NCBI GenBank assembly: GCA_038254195.1
Contig: JBBSGJ010000100.1
Span: 1-8,340 of the forward strand
Source of the DNA: JBBQAA01 sp038254195
GTDB taxonomy: Bacteria > Actinomycetota > Thermoleophilia > Solirubrobacterales > Solirubrobacteraceae
DNA: 8,340 bases
Reading direction: 5' to 3'
How positions within the stretch are numbered: the stretch's first letter is position 1; the number at the start of each line of letters is the position of its first letter. Below the pieces are notes generated by a model. That model made no database searches and was not told the origin of the DNA. It was given only the letters and a program-made list of their open reading frames with translations. Below, in pieces: positions 1 to 5,289 of this stretch. Both the position numbers and the translations under genes were made by a program.

Positions 1-412
1 CGACGAGGAGGTCGACCTCCGCGGGGAGGACGACGCACTCATCGCCGCCGAGCTCGAGGCCGCCGCCGAGAAGGCCGCGATCGAGGCGGAGAAGGCCGCC
101 ACGGAGAAGGCCGCGGCCGACGCCGTGGCCGCCGAGTCCGGCGAGGACGACGACGAGGAGACAACGCGCCCTCGGCCCCGCCGGCGCGCCCGCCGCGGCT
201 CGCGCCGTCGCCGCGCCCCCTCCCAGACGCTCGAGGCCACCTTCGACCACGGCGAGGAGGGCTACGGGCTATGGCTCGACCCCGCCGTACAGGACGACCC
301 CGTCTACGCCGAGCACTGGGCGGGCCACCGCCCGGTCGAGGTGTCGATCGAGGAGGACCAGATCGTCATCCGCCGCGCCGGGGCGGACGGCGAGGACGAC
401 GACGAGGACTGA
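1..412 (+). CDS. 3' end of an unidentified protein with a charged low-complexity linker and a small C-terminal domain
   Basis: The reading frame is open from base 2 to the TGA at 410-412, so the gene begins outside the window and 136 residues are visible. I do not recognise the family. The visible part has four sections: an Ala/Glu/Lys-rich stretch (about residues 10-45) with repeated EKAA units that should form a charged helix or coiled coil; a short acidic run (EDDDEE, about 47-52); an Arg-rich basic run (about 55-70) that could contact nucleic acid or phosphate; and a compact, less biased segment (about 73-128) with GYGLWLDP, YAEHW and VEVSIEEDQIVIRRA. The last piece looks like two beta strands, faintly like an AbrB/MazE-type strand, but this is not an assignment. 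The protein ends in another acidic tail (EDDDED). A GTG at 125 is an internal codon rather than a likely start, because the same composition continues upstream. The normal-looking C-terminal segment supports real coding. Function unknown. Confidence 0.75.
   Translation, partial: DEEVDLRGEDDALIAAELEAAAEKAAIEAEKAATEKAAADAVAAESGEDDDEETTRPRPRRRARRGSRRRRAPSQTLEATFDHGEEGYGLWLDPAVQDDPVYAEHWAGHRPVEVSIEEDQIVIRRAGADGEDDDED
68..114 (+). repeat. Three imperfectly spaced copies of an 11-bp unit encoding EKAA
   Basis: The unit GAGAAGGCCGC occurs at 68-78, 89-99 and 104-114, at spacings of 21 and 15 bp, both multiples of three. It encodes the EKAA repeats of the charged helix in the partial protein. It is a codon-level repeat inside a gene, not an independent element. 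Confidence 0.7.
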
Positions 413-413
413 C

Positions 414-566
414 GACGGCGAGGCCGTCACCCGTCGCTGCGGTGACGCGGCGTGGGCGACGCTCGGTGCCCACGCCGAGGGGACGGGCGAGTGGTCGTGC
501 GGGAGCTGGGCCCTGAGCCCGAGCCTGGACCGCGTCTGGGACCACAACCTCCTCCGCGTCGAGCGG
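414..566 (+). other. In-frame coding extension upstream of the GNAT start, lacking ATG/GTG/TTG
   Basis: The acetyltransferase frame stays open from well inside the preceding gene to 566, but has no ATG, GTG or TTG before the TTG at 567. Translated from 414 it gives protein-like sequence: RRCGDAAWATLG, then GEWSCGSW, then SPSLDRVWDHNLLRVE. The last motif resembles the N-terminal 'PSLPxVYDxNxxxV' pattern I know from two-part GNAT proteins of actinobacteria, so it is probably translated. A CTG at 513, preceded by GGGAG at 501-505 with a 7-nt spacer, is one possible non-standard start. It would still omit the GEWSCGSW section. A sequence error or small frameshift near 412-450 is an alternative. 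Confidence 0.55.
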
Positions 567-1175
567 TTGCCGCGCCTCAACGCCGTCCGGCGTGTGCTCG
601 CGGGCGCCGACGAGGTTCTGGGCGGCGCCGGCCTCGCCCACCGGCGGCTGGCCTGCCACGACGCTGCGCTCGGCGAGCGACTCGCGGCCCCCCTCGCGGA
701 GCGCGGTTGGCGGACGGAGTCTCTCGCGGTGATGGTCTGGCCCGAGGAACGACCGCCTCCCGCACCGGGCGCAGGGGCCGGCCGCGAGCTCGACGGGGCC
801 GAGGCCCGGGCCCTGCACGAACGGCTCACCCGCGAGGCCTACGCGACAGAGCCCGCAGTCGCCGCGCAGCTCGCCGCGACCCTGGCGTGGTGCCGGCCCT
901 TCGGCGCGCCCGCGCGGGCGCCCGCCGCCCTCGCCCGGGTGTGGCGGGCGGGCGAGCTGGCCGAGATCGACGACGTCGGCGTGCTCCCCGGCGCCCGTGG
1001 GCGAGGGCTCGGCACCCGCGTCGTGCTCGTCGCGCTCAACGCCGCCCGGGCAACAACCGCGGCCCGGTGGGTCTTCCTGCGCGCCGACGAGCGCGACTGG
1101 CCGTGGGCGTGGTATGCGCGGTTGGGCTTCGAGGTCGTCGGGCGGCACTGGAGCTTTGTGTTGCCCGGGGCGTAG
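567..1175 (+). CDS. GNAT-family N-acetyltransferase (start uncertain)
   Basis: Probable acetyl-CoA-dependent N-acetyltransferase, cytoplasmic, substrate unknown. From the TTG at 567 the protein has 202 residues. The acetyl-CoA-binding motif A is clear: a beta strand (EIDDVGVLP, about 133-141) followed by the pyrophosphate loop ARGRGLGT (about 143-150) and a helix (RVVLVALNAA). The C-terminal beta strand and motif B follow: WVFLRADERD (about 168-177), then WYARLGFEVVGRHWSFV (about 182-198), the usual YxxxGF ending. The first roughly 60 residues (DEVLGGAGLAHRRLACHD and AERGWRTESLAVMVW) look like the degenerate N-terminal GNAT half seen in two-part actinobacterial members. The TTG is the only usual start codon in the open frame, but it has no good Shine-Dalgarno and cuts off a conserved-looking N-terminus, so the real protein is probably about 35-50 residues longer. 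It lies downstream of the partial gene on the same strand and converges with the minus-strand unit. The family call is firm; the start is not. Confidence 0.8.
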   Translation: MPRLNAVRRVLAGADEVLGGAGLAHRRLACHDAALGERLAAPLAERGWRTESLAVMVWPEERPPPAPGAGAGRELDGAEARALHERLTREAYATEPAVAAQLAATLAWCRPFGAPARAPAALARVWRAGELAEIDDVGVLPGARGRGLGTRVVLVALNAARATTAARWVFLRADERDWPWAWYARLGFEVVGRHWSFVLPGA

Positions 1176-1208
1176 AAGCGCCCGGGAAAGCGCCGGACCC
1201 AGGCCGCC
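1176..1208. other. Short gap between convergent genes
   Basis: These 33 bp separate the stop codons of the GNAT gene (+) and the small minus-strand gene. The gap contains a weak inverted match (GCGC at 1178-1181 and at 1190-1193 with an 8-nt loop) but no T-run on either strand. I therefore do not call an intrinsic terminator, although both transcripts must end here or read into each other. Confidence 0.5.
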
Positions 1209-1529
1209 CTAGTCCCCCCGCCGGCGCCCGCCCGCGAAGTCCTGCGCCTCCCGTGCGTAGCGCCAGAACGCCGCGTTGGTCACCTGCTCCTCCCAGGCCG
1301 CGGGCAGGTCGGGCGCGACCGCGACGGCCAGGGCCTGCGCCCAGTCCGTCCCCTCCCGGTGCAGGGCGACGAGCTCGTCGAGCGTGAACGGCCCGCCCAG
1401 CCGCCGCCGCAGCTCGGCGACGGTGGCGTCCATCACCTGTTCGAGCACCGCCCGCCGCCGCGGCTCGGTGGCGCGCACGCGGGCGTCACCCTCCTCCCAC
1501 TCGAAGCGCGCGGTGGCGAAGGAGCCCAC
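1209..1529 (-). CDS. Small conserved-looking protein of unknown function, downstream of ftsB
   Basis: This gene encodes 106 residues from a GTG start (complement of 1527-1529) to TAG (complement of 1209-1211). I do not recognise a named family. The sequence looks soluble and mostly helical, with no signal peptide, membrane segment or cysteine. A helix rich in Arg and Leu (PRRRAVLEQVMDATVAELRRRL, about 23-44, quoted here only as PRRRAVLEQV...ELRRRL) leads into GPFTLDELVALHREG (about 46-60). Then come a Trp-containing helix (TDWAQALAVAVAP, about 61-73) and a C-terminal helix AAFWRYAREAQDFAGG (about 86-101). The FTLDELV...W...AF.RYAR pattern is familiar to me from short hypothetical proteins of actinobacteria, but that is recollection. 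It starts 34 nt after the ftsB-like stop on the same strand, so it is probably co-transcribed. The Shine-Dalgarno is weak. It is not the DUF501 protein that follows ftsB in mycobacteria. Confidence 0.75.
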   Translation of the reverse strand: MGSFATARFEWEEGDARVRATEPRRRAVLEQVMDATVAELRRRLGGPFTLDELVALHREGTDWAQALAVAVAPDLPAAWEEQVTNAAFWRYAREAQDFAGGRRRGD

Positions 1530-1563
1530 GGGCGCGAGGGTACCCCCGCGCCGCGCGACCCTC

Positions 1564-1896
1564 TCAGCGGCGCGGCAGCCCGGGGATCACGTAGGAGCGC
1601 TCGTCAGGGCGCACCATCCCGAGCGCGCGGGCGCGCTGCTCGAGCGTGTGCGGATTCCCCAGGGTCCGGTGATCGGCCTGAAGTGCGCGGTGGTCGCGCT
1701 CGAGGCTCCGGACCTGCGCGGCCTGGCGGTGCGATTCACGCCAGGTGGAGACGAACGAGCGCGCCGGCCCGACGTAGAGCAGCAGCACGCCGGCGAGCGC
1801 CACGAGCAACGTGACCCGTCCGACGCGGTCCCAGCGCACGCGGGCGGCCGCCACGGCGAGCGAAGGAGCGGGGTGGCGGGGGCGCGAGGGCGGCAT
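1564..1896 (-). CDS. ftsB: FtsB/DivIC-type septum formation initiator protein
   Basis: Bitopic membrane protein of the divisome. In the family, FtsB pairs with FtsL through a periplasmic coiled coil and, with FtsQ, helps to activate septal peptidoglycan synthesis. The 110 residues run in the expected order: a basic, Pro-rich cytoplasmic N-terminus (1-25, ending RVRWDRVGR), one hydrophobic membrane segment (about 27-43, VTLLVALAGVLLLYVGP), and a coiled coil (about 50-80, with leucines in VRSLERDHRALQADHRTLG). Then follows the family's short globular end: LEQRARALGMVRPDERSYVI (about 85-104), where 'A..LGMV.PgE..yVi' is the typical C-terminal signature. Length is normal for the family. The ATG start (complement of 1894-1896) is the only plausible one. 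Its Shine-Dalgarno-like GGGA is close and lies inside an inverted repeat. Position directly after eno matches the actinobacterial arrangement. It could equally be named divIC; DivIC and FtsB are one family. Confidence 0.88.
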   Translation of the reverse strand: MPPSRPRHPAPSLAVAAARVRWDRVGRVTLLVALAGVLLLYVGPARSFVSTWRESHRQAAQVRSLERDHRALQADHRTLGNPHTLEQRARALGMVRPDERSYVIPGLPRR

Positions 1897-1999
1897 CCGT
1901 CCCGGACACGTTCGCCCCCGGGACCGTGAATCCTTGCGGGCGGGGAGGACGGATTGCTGCGCGTGTTTCGGGGGCTGGCCGCACCCGTAGCTCAGGGAC
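1897..1999 (-). other. Intergenic region between eno and ftsB
   Basis: This 103-bp stretch is the only sizeable gap in the minus-strand unit. It holds the inverted repeat beside ftsB and most of the tRNA-like segment at its eno end. I see no good -35/-10 pair and no stem followed by a T-run, so neither a promoter nor a terminator can be called. A separate ftsB promoter remains possible given the gap. Confidence 0.5.
1899..1924 (-). promoter_or_regulatory. Inverted repeat over the ftsB ribosome-binding region
   Basis: On the minus strand, GTCCCGG (1924-1918) and CCGGGAC (1905-1899) form a perfect 7-bp GC-rich stem around a 12-nt loop, ending two bases before the ftsB ATG. The only Shine-Dalgarno-like bases (CGGGA) are in the right arm, so the folded leader would hide them. 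It could damp translation or bind a protein. The repeat is seen directly; the role is inferred. Confidence 0.45.
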
Positions 2000-2007
2000 T
2001 CAGGAGC
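1981..2007 (+). other. tRNA-like 5' segment (acceptor strand plus D-arm) without a 3' half
   Basis: The plus strand reads GCACCCG, TA, then GCTC - 10-nt loop - GAGC. This is the layout of a tRNA acceptor 5' strand, positions 8-9 and a 4-bp D-stem. GCACCCGTAGCTCA closely resembles the start of bacterial tRNA-Arg genes (E. coli tRNA-Arg begins GCATCCGTAGCTCAG, from memory). No anticodon stem, TTCGA loop or complementary CGGGTGC follows, so this is not a tRNA gene. It overlaps the eno stop codon. It may be a tRNA remnant or chance. Confidence 0.3.
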
Positions 2008-3274
2008 GGAAGACGGACCGGCCGGGAAACTCGGCGGCGTCGCCGAGCGCCTCCTCGATGCGCAGGAGCTGGTTGTACTTCGCGACCCGGTCCGAGCGCG
2101 AGGGGGCGCCCGTCTTGATCTGCCCGCAGCCCGTGGCCACCGCGAGGTCGGCGATGGTGACGTCCTCGGTCTCCCCCGAGCGATGCGACATCACCGCGGT
2201 GTAGCCCGCGGCCCGCGCGATCCTGATCGCCTCGAGCGTCTCGGACAGCGTCCCGATCTGGTTGACCTTGACCAGGATCGAGTTCGCGACTCCGGCCTCG
2301 ATCCCACGACGCAGCCGCGCGGGGTTGGTGACGAACACGTCGTCGCCCACCAGCTGCACGGTCTTCCCCAGCCGATCGGTGAGCGCGGCCCAGCCCGCCC
2401 AGTCCTCCTCGTCCATGCCGTCCTCGATGGAGAGGATCGGGTAGCGCGCGGCCAGGTCGGCCCAGTAGGAGGTGAGCTGCGCGGAGGACAGCGTGCGCCC
2501 CTCGTGCTCGAGGACGTAGCCCGACTCGTCGCGCAGCTCGCTCGTGGCGGGGTCGAGCGCGATGGCGATGTCCTCGCCCGGGGTGTAGCGCGCGGCCTCG
2601 ATGCCGGCCACGAGCGCCTCCAGGGCCGCCTCGTTGGACTCGAAGTCCGGAGCGAAGCCGCCCTCGTCACCCACCGCCGTGCTCAGGCCCCGGGCGTGGA
2701 GGGTCTTCTTGAGCGCGTGGAAGACCTCGGCGCCCATGCGCAGGGCCTCGCCGAAGGAGTCAGCCCCCACGGGCACGACCATGAACTCCTGGAAGTCGAC
2801 CCGGTTGTCGGCGTGGGCCCCGCCGTTCAGGACGTTCATCATCGGCACCGGCAGCACGTGCGCCGTCTCCCCGCCCAGGTGGCGCCACAGTGGCAGGCGC
2901 TCCTCGGCGGCCGCCGCGTGCGCGGCGGCGAGCGAGACCGCGAGGATCGCGTTGGCGCCCAGGCGCCCCTTGTTGTCCGTGCCGTCGAGCTCGACGAGCG
3001 CGCGGTCGAGCCCGGACTGGTCGGCCACATCGCGCCCGGAGACCGCCCCGGCGATCTCCCCGTTCACGTTGCCCACGGCCCGCGACACGCCCTTGCCGAG
3101 CCAGGCCGCGCCACCGTCGCGCAGCTCCGCGGCCTCGAACTCGCCGGTCGACGCGCCGGAGGGCACCGCCGCCCGCCCCCACGCTCCCGAGCGCACGGTG
3201 AGCTCGACCTCGACCGTGGGGTTCCCCCGCGAATCAAGGATCTGGCGGCCGTGGACGGACTGGATCTGGCTCAC
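2000..3274 (-). CDS. eno: Enolase (phosphopyruvate hydratase)
   Basis: Cytoplasmic glycolytic enzyme that interconverts 2-phosphoglycerate and phosphoenolpyruvate with Mg2+; it also works in gluconeogenesis. The 424 residues match the usual bacterial length. The N-terminal domain begins with RQILDSRGNPTVEVE (10-24) and the substrate loop SGASTGEFEA (39-48). The barrel domain has GGAHADN (151-157, His154) and DFQEF (160-164, Glu163). It also has GDEGGFAP (202-209, Glu204, the general acid) and the three Mg2+ ligands Asp241 (IALDPA), Glu284 (SIEDG) and Asp311 (LVGDD). The enolase signature SILVKVNQIGTLSET (332-346) carries the catalytic base Lys336. SHRSGETED (363-371) and Lys387 (QIKTGAPSRSDR) complete the site, so every catalytic residue is present. 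The start is a GTG that overlaps the mazG stop as GTGA. It has a good Shine-Dalgarno (GGGAGA, complement of 3278-3283), giving eno both coupled and independent initiation. Confidence 0.97.
   Translation of the reverse strand: MSQIQSVHGRQILDSRGNPTVEVELTVRSGAWGRAAVPSGASTGEFEAAELRDGGAAWLGKGVSRAVGNVNGEIAGAVSGRDVADQSGLDRALVELDGTDNKGRLGANAILAVSLAAAHAAAAEERLPLWRHLGGETAHVLPVPMMNVLNGGAHADNRVDFQEFMVVPVGADSFGEALRMGAEVFHALKKTLHARGLSTAVGDEGGFAPDFESNEAALEALVAGIEAARYTPGEDIAIALDPATSELRDESGYVLEHEGRTLSSAQLTSYWADLAARYPILSIEDGMDEEDWAGWAALTDRLGKTVQLVGDDVFVTNPARLRRGIEAGVANSILVKVNQIGTLSETLEAIRIARAAGYTAVMSHRSGETEDVTIADLAVATGCGQIKTGAPSRSDRVAKYNQLLRIEEALGDAAEFPGRSVFRS
2030..2047 (-). other. Perfect 7-bp stem-loop in the 3' end of eno
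   Basis: CTCGGCG (2030-2036) and CGCCGAG (2041-2047) flank a 4-nt loop inside the eno coding sequence, about 30 nt before the stop. There is no T-run, so it is not a standard intrinsic terminator. It could stabilise the eno 3' end or arise from GC-rich codon choice. Confidence 0.3.
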
Positions 3275-4038
3275 TCGTCTCCCAGTGTGGCTTGCGCGTA
3301 GTACCCGAGCTGCTCCTCGGGCCGTAGATGCTCCCAGTCTGAGCCGTCGCGCGCCGCGAGCTCGACCGCGCCCTCCACCCGCTCGCGGAAGCGGTCGGCG
3401 GCCGCGCGCAGCGCGAGCTCGGGATCGACCCGCAGCTTGCGGGCCACGTTGACCGCGGCGAACAGCACGTCCCCCACCTCGCCGAACGCGGCGTCGCGAT
3501 CCTCCCCGGCGGCCTCGAGCTCCTCGAGCTCGGCGGCGATCGCGTCGTAGGGGACGTGCCCGAAATCGAAGCCGCTCGCGGCGGCCCGGCGCTGGACCTT
3601 GCGCGCGTAGAGGGGGGCCGGCAGGTTCTCCGGCACCTCGGCGAACAGCCCCCGCTCGCGCCCCTCCTCGCCCGCCTTGATGCGGTCCCAGTTGCGCAGG
3701 ACCTCCCCCGCTCCCTCCACCTCGGTCTCGCCGAACACGTGCGGATGACGGCGGACGAGCTTGGTGTGGACCCCCGCGGCCACCCCGGCCAGCGAGCCCA
3801 CCCCGCGCTCCTCGAGCAACAGCGAGAGGAAGTGCACCTGGAAGAGCACGTCACCGAGCTCGTCGACGAGCTTCGCGTCGTCGCCCGACTGAGCGGCATC
3901 CGCGAGCTCGTAGGCCTCCTCGACGGTATGGGGCACGATCGAGCGCTCGTCCTGCTCGGCGTCCCACGGGCACTCCCGGCGCAGCCGCCGGGTCAGGTCG
4001 TCGAGGGCGAGCAGCGCCTCGGCCCGCCCGTCGCTCAC
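3271..4038 (-). CDS. mazG: Nucleoside triphosphate pyrophosphohydrolase MazG
   Basis: Hydrolyses (d)NTPs to monophosphates and pyrophosphate. In the family this clears damaged or non-canonical nucleotides, and in some bacteria it affects the stringent response. It is cytoplasmic and needs Mg2+. The 255 residues hold two MazG domains. The first has CPWDAEQ (23-29), HTVEEAYELAD (37-47) with Glu41 and Glu44, and DELGDVLFQVHF (59-70) with Glu60 and Asp63: the ExxE...ExxD metal site. KLVRRHPHVFGE (93-104) and WDRIKAGE (117-124) follow. The second domain has AAELEELEAA (168-177) and FGEVGDVLFAAVNVARKL (185-202) with Glu187 and Asp190, so both metal sites look intact. The frame stays open far upstream, through the PPIase gene, but that is a GC-rich shadow. 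The GTG at 4036-4038, overlapping the PPIase stop as GTGA, puts CPWD at the usual distance from the N-terminus. The stop overlaps the eno GTG in the same way, so translation is probably coupled along the chain. Confidence 0.95.
   Translation of the reverse strand: MSDGRAEALLALDDLTRRLRRECPWDAEQDERSIVPHTVEEAYELADAAQSGDDAKLVDELGDVLFQVHFLSLLLEERGVGSLAGVAAGVHTKLVRRHPHVFGETEVEGAGEVLRNWDRIKAGEEGRERGLFAEVPENLPAPLYARKVQRRAAASGFDFGHVPYDAIAAELEELEAAGEDRDAAFGEVGDVLFAAVNVARKLRVDPELALRAAADRFRERVEGAVELAARDGSDWEHLRPEEQLGYYAQATLGDE
3278..3283 (-). promoter_or_regulatory. Shine-Dalgarno of eno
   Basis: The minus strand reads GGGAGA three bases before the GTG start at 3274. It is the clearest ribosome-binding site among the internal starts of this unit. 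It supports the GTG start over any later codon and suits a gene that needs high expression. Confidence 0.65.
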
Positions 4039-5261
4039 CTTCCGGTCTTGGGGGGCGGCGTGGGGGTCGGCGTGCGGCCCGCGCCGGGCGGCGGCGGAGC
4101 CGGCGTCGGCGTGGGGGTCGGCGTCTGCGTCGGGGCGGGGCTCGGCTTCTTCTTGAAGCCCTTGCAGCCCTCGACCTTGAAGGCGGCCTTGCAGTCCGTC
4201 CTGCTCGTCCACTTCTTGCGGAAGCGCTTGATGAACGTCTGGAGCACGTCGTTCTGACGCTGGGCCGTGAGCTGCTGGCGAATGGAGGGCGCGGACTTCG
4301 CCAGCGGGTCCTGCTTGGCCGGCTTGATCTTCTCCACGCGCAGGATGTAGAAGCCGAAGGGCGCCTTGACCGGGCCCACCAGCTTGCCCTTCGGCGCCGC
4401 GAACGCCGCCTTCTCGAGCTGCGCCTCCTCCTGGCCCTTGGCCACGCCGGGCAGCAGCCCGCCGGAGCTCTTCGTGCGTTTGTCGATCGAGTACGTCTTC
4501 GCCACCTTCTTGAAGCTCTGGCCCGAGCGCAGAGCCTTCAGCGCCCGCTCGGCCTTCGCGCGCTTGCGCGTGAGGACGATGCGCAGGGTCCGCTGCTCGG
4601 GGGTGCCGAACTGTGACTTGTGCTTGGCGTAGTAGGCCGCGACGTCGGCTTGTGTGACCTTCTTGACGGCCTTGTTGGCCTTGGCCTTGAGCCGGTTGGC
4701 CAGGGTGTCGACCTTGACCCGGAAGAGGAGGTCGTCGACGGTCATCCCCGACTGCGCGAGGAACTTCTTGAATTCCTTCTCCTTGGGGAACGCCTGCTTC
4801 TTCTGCTTTTGAAAGGAGGCCTGCAGCTCCTTCTCGGAGAGGGAGATGCCCTGGTCCTTGGCCTCGCCCTGCACCCACTGGCCCTGGATGAGGAAGTTCA
4901 TCGCCTGGTCGCGGTACTGCTCGTACTGCGACTTGCAGATGCCCTTGTACTGCTTCTCGGACTGCTTGGGCGCGTTCTTGGGGGCGCTCTTGGCGTTGAG
5001 CGTGCGCAGCGCCGCGATGCACTTCGGGTAGGTCGGCGGATCCGGGATGGTGACCTTGCCGCCCCCGGCCTGGGACGCGTTGCTCCTGGCCACGATGGCG
5101 AACCAGTGATCGAACGTGGACTGCGTGATCTGGCTGTCGCCGACGGTGGCGACGGAGCTCCCGGAGGCACCACCACACGCGGCAAGCACCGCCATAGAAA
5201 CGAAAAAGGCGCCGAGCGCCAGGACCGTCCGAAGTTGACGCATCGCGTGCGAGGCTAGCAT
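4035..5261 (-). CDS. Secreted lipoprotein peptidyl-prolyl isomerase (PpiC/SurA/PrsA-like)
   Basis: Predicted extracytoplasmic foldase anchored by lipid, 408 residues. The signal peptide is MRQLR plus a hydrophobic stretch ending in the lipobox VLAAC, with Cys29 the likely lipidated residue. A SurA_N-like helical domain follows (about 35-205). The parvulin PPIase domain runs from about 218 to 313 (GTPEQRTLRIVLT, then AKTYSIDKRTKSSGGLLPGV, then KGKLVGPVKAPFGFYILRVEK, quoted in part). After it come a Lys/Arg-rich helix and a Thr-Pro tail (373-408). Besides Cys29 there are four cysteines, C81, C109, C357 and C366, which could form two disulfides outside the cell. The Lys content is unusually high for this GC-rich DNA. 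I chose the ATG at 5261 because AGGT lies 5 nt upstream of it. The ATG at 5243 (Met7) gives a more standard signal peptide but no Shine-Dalgarno. It starts 28 nt after mfd and overlaps mazG by GTGA. It occupies a position near that of the lipoprotein gene lpqU in the mycobacterial cluster, but it is not LpqU-like. Confidence 0.9.
   Translation of the reverse strand: MLASHAMRQLRTVLALGAFFVSMAVLAACGGASGSSVATVGDSQITQSTFDHWFAIVARSNASQAGGGKVTIPDPPTYPKCIAALRTLNAKSAPKNAPKQSEKQYKGICKSQYEQYRDQAMNFLIQGQWVQGEAKDQGISLSEKELQASFQKQKKQAFPKEKEFKKFLAQSGMTVDDLLFRVKVDTLANRLKAKANKAVKKVTQADVAAYYAKHKSQFGTPEQRTLRIVLTRKRAKAERALKALRSGQSFKKVAKTYSIDKRTKSSGGLLPGVAKGQEEAQLEKAAFAAPKGKLVGPVKAPFGFYILRVEKIKPAKQDPLAKSAPSIRQQLTAQRQNDVLQTFIKRFRKKWTSRTDCKAAFKVEGCKGFKKKPSPAPTQTPTPTPTPAPPPPGAGRTPTPTPPPKTGR
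4056..4124 (-). repeat. 18-bp direct repeat in the Thr-Pro tail of the PPIase
   Basis: CGGCGTGGGGGTCGGCGT (plus strand) occurs exactly at 4056-4073 and 4107-4124, 51 bp (17 codons) apart. Each copy encodes TPTPTP. The tail between and around them is Pro/Thr/Ala/Gly-rich, as in wall-spanning or mucin-like linkers. In-phase tandem repeats of this kind can change in number between strains. Confidence 0.75.
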
Positions 5262-5266
5262 CGGGT

Positions 5267-5270
5267 ACCT
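5267..5270 (-). promoter_or_regulatory. Shine-Dalgarno of the PPIase gene, deciding its start
   Basis: The minus strand reads AGGT, five bases, then the ATG at 5261. No comparable site precedes the alternative ATG at 5243 (upstream bases GCACGCG). This favours the longer protein, with six extra residues before the signal peptide. Confidence 0.5.
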
Positions 5271-5289
5271 GAAGCGACGCTCAACGCGC

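Noticed and set aside
366..1148. Long minus-strand frames opposite the partial gene and the GNAT gene
   Set aside because: They are low-complexity GC shadows without domains, and the plus-strand reading gives recognisable protein sequence.
1178..1193. Possible bidirectional terminator between convergent genes
   Set aside because: The stem is only 4 bp and no T-run follows on either strand.
452..1387. A 311-codon plus-strand frame overlapping the GNAT gene
   Set aside because: It is almost entirely Arg, Pro, Ala and Gly with no motif, and the frame with the clear GNAT motif lies across it.
1981..2056. A complete tRNA-Arg gene
   Set aside because: Only the acceptor 5' strand and D-arm are present. 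The anticodon stem does not pair, and there is no T-loop or matching 3' acceptor strand.
2183..3301. A 372-codon open frame on the plus strand opposite eno
   Set aside because: Its composition is typical of an antisense shadow in GC-rich DNA, with no recognisable domain, and enolase on the other strand is complete with all catalytic residues.
3271..5178. A single 635-codon open frame on the minus strand suggesting a long fusion ending in MazG
   Set aside because: The part before 4038 is an out-of-frame shadow of the PPIase gene, with His/Gln/Gly/Arg-rich non-protein-like sequence. The MazG domain has its own GTG start overlapping the PPIase stop.
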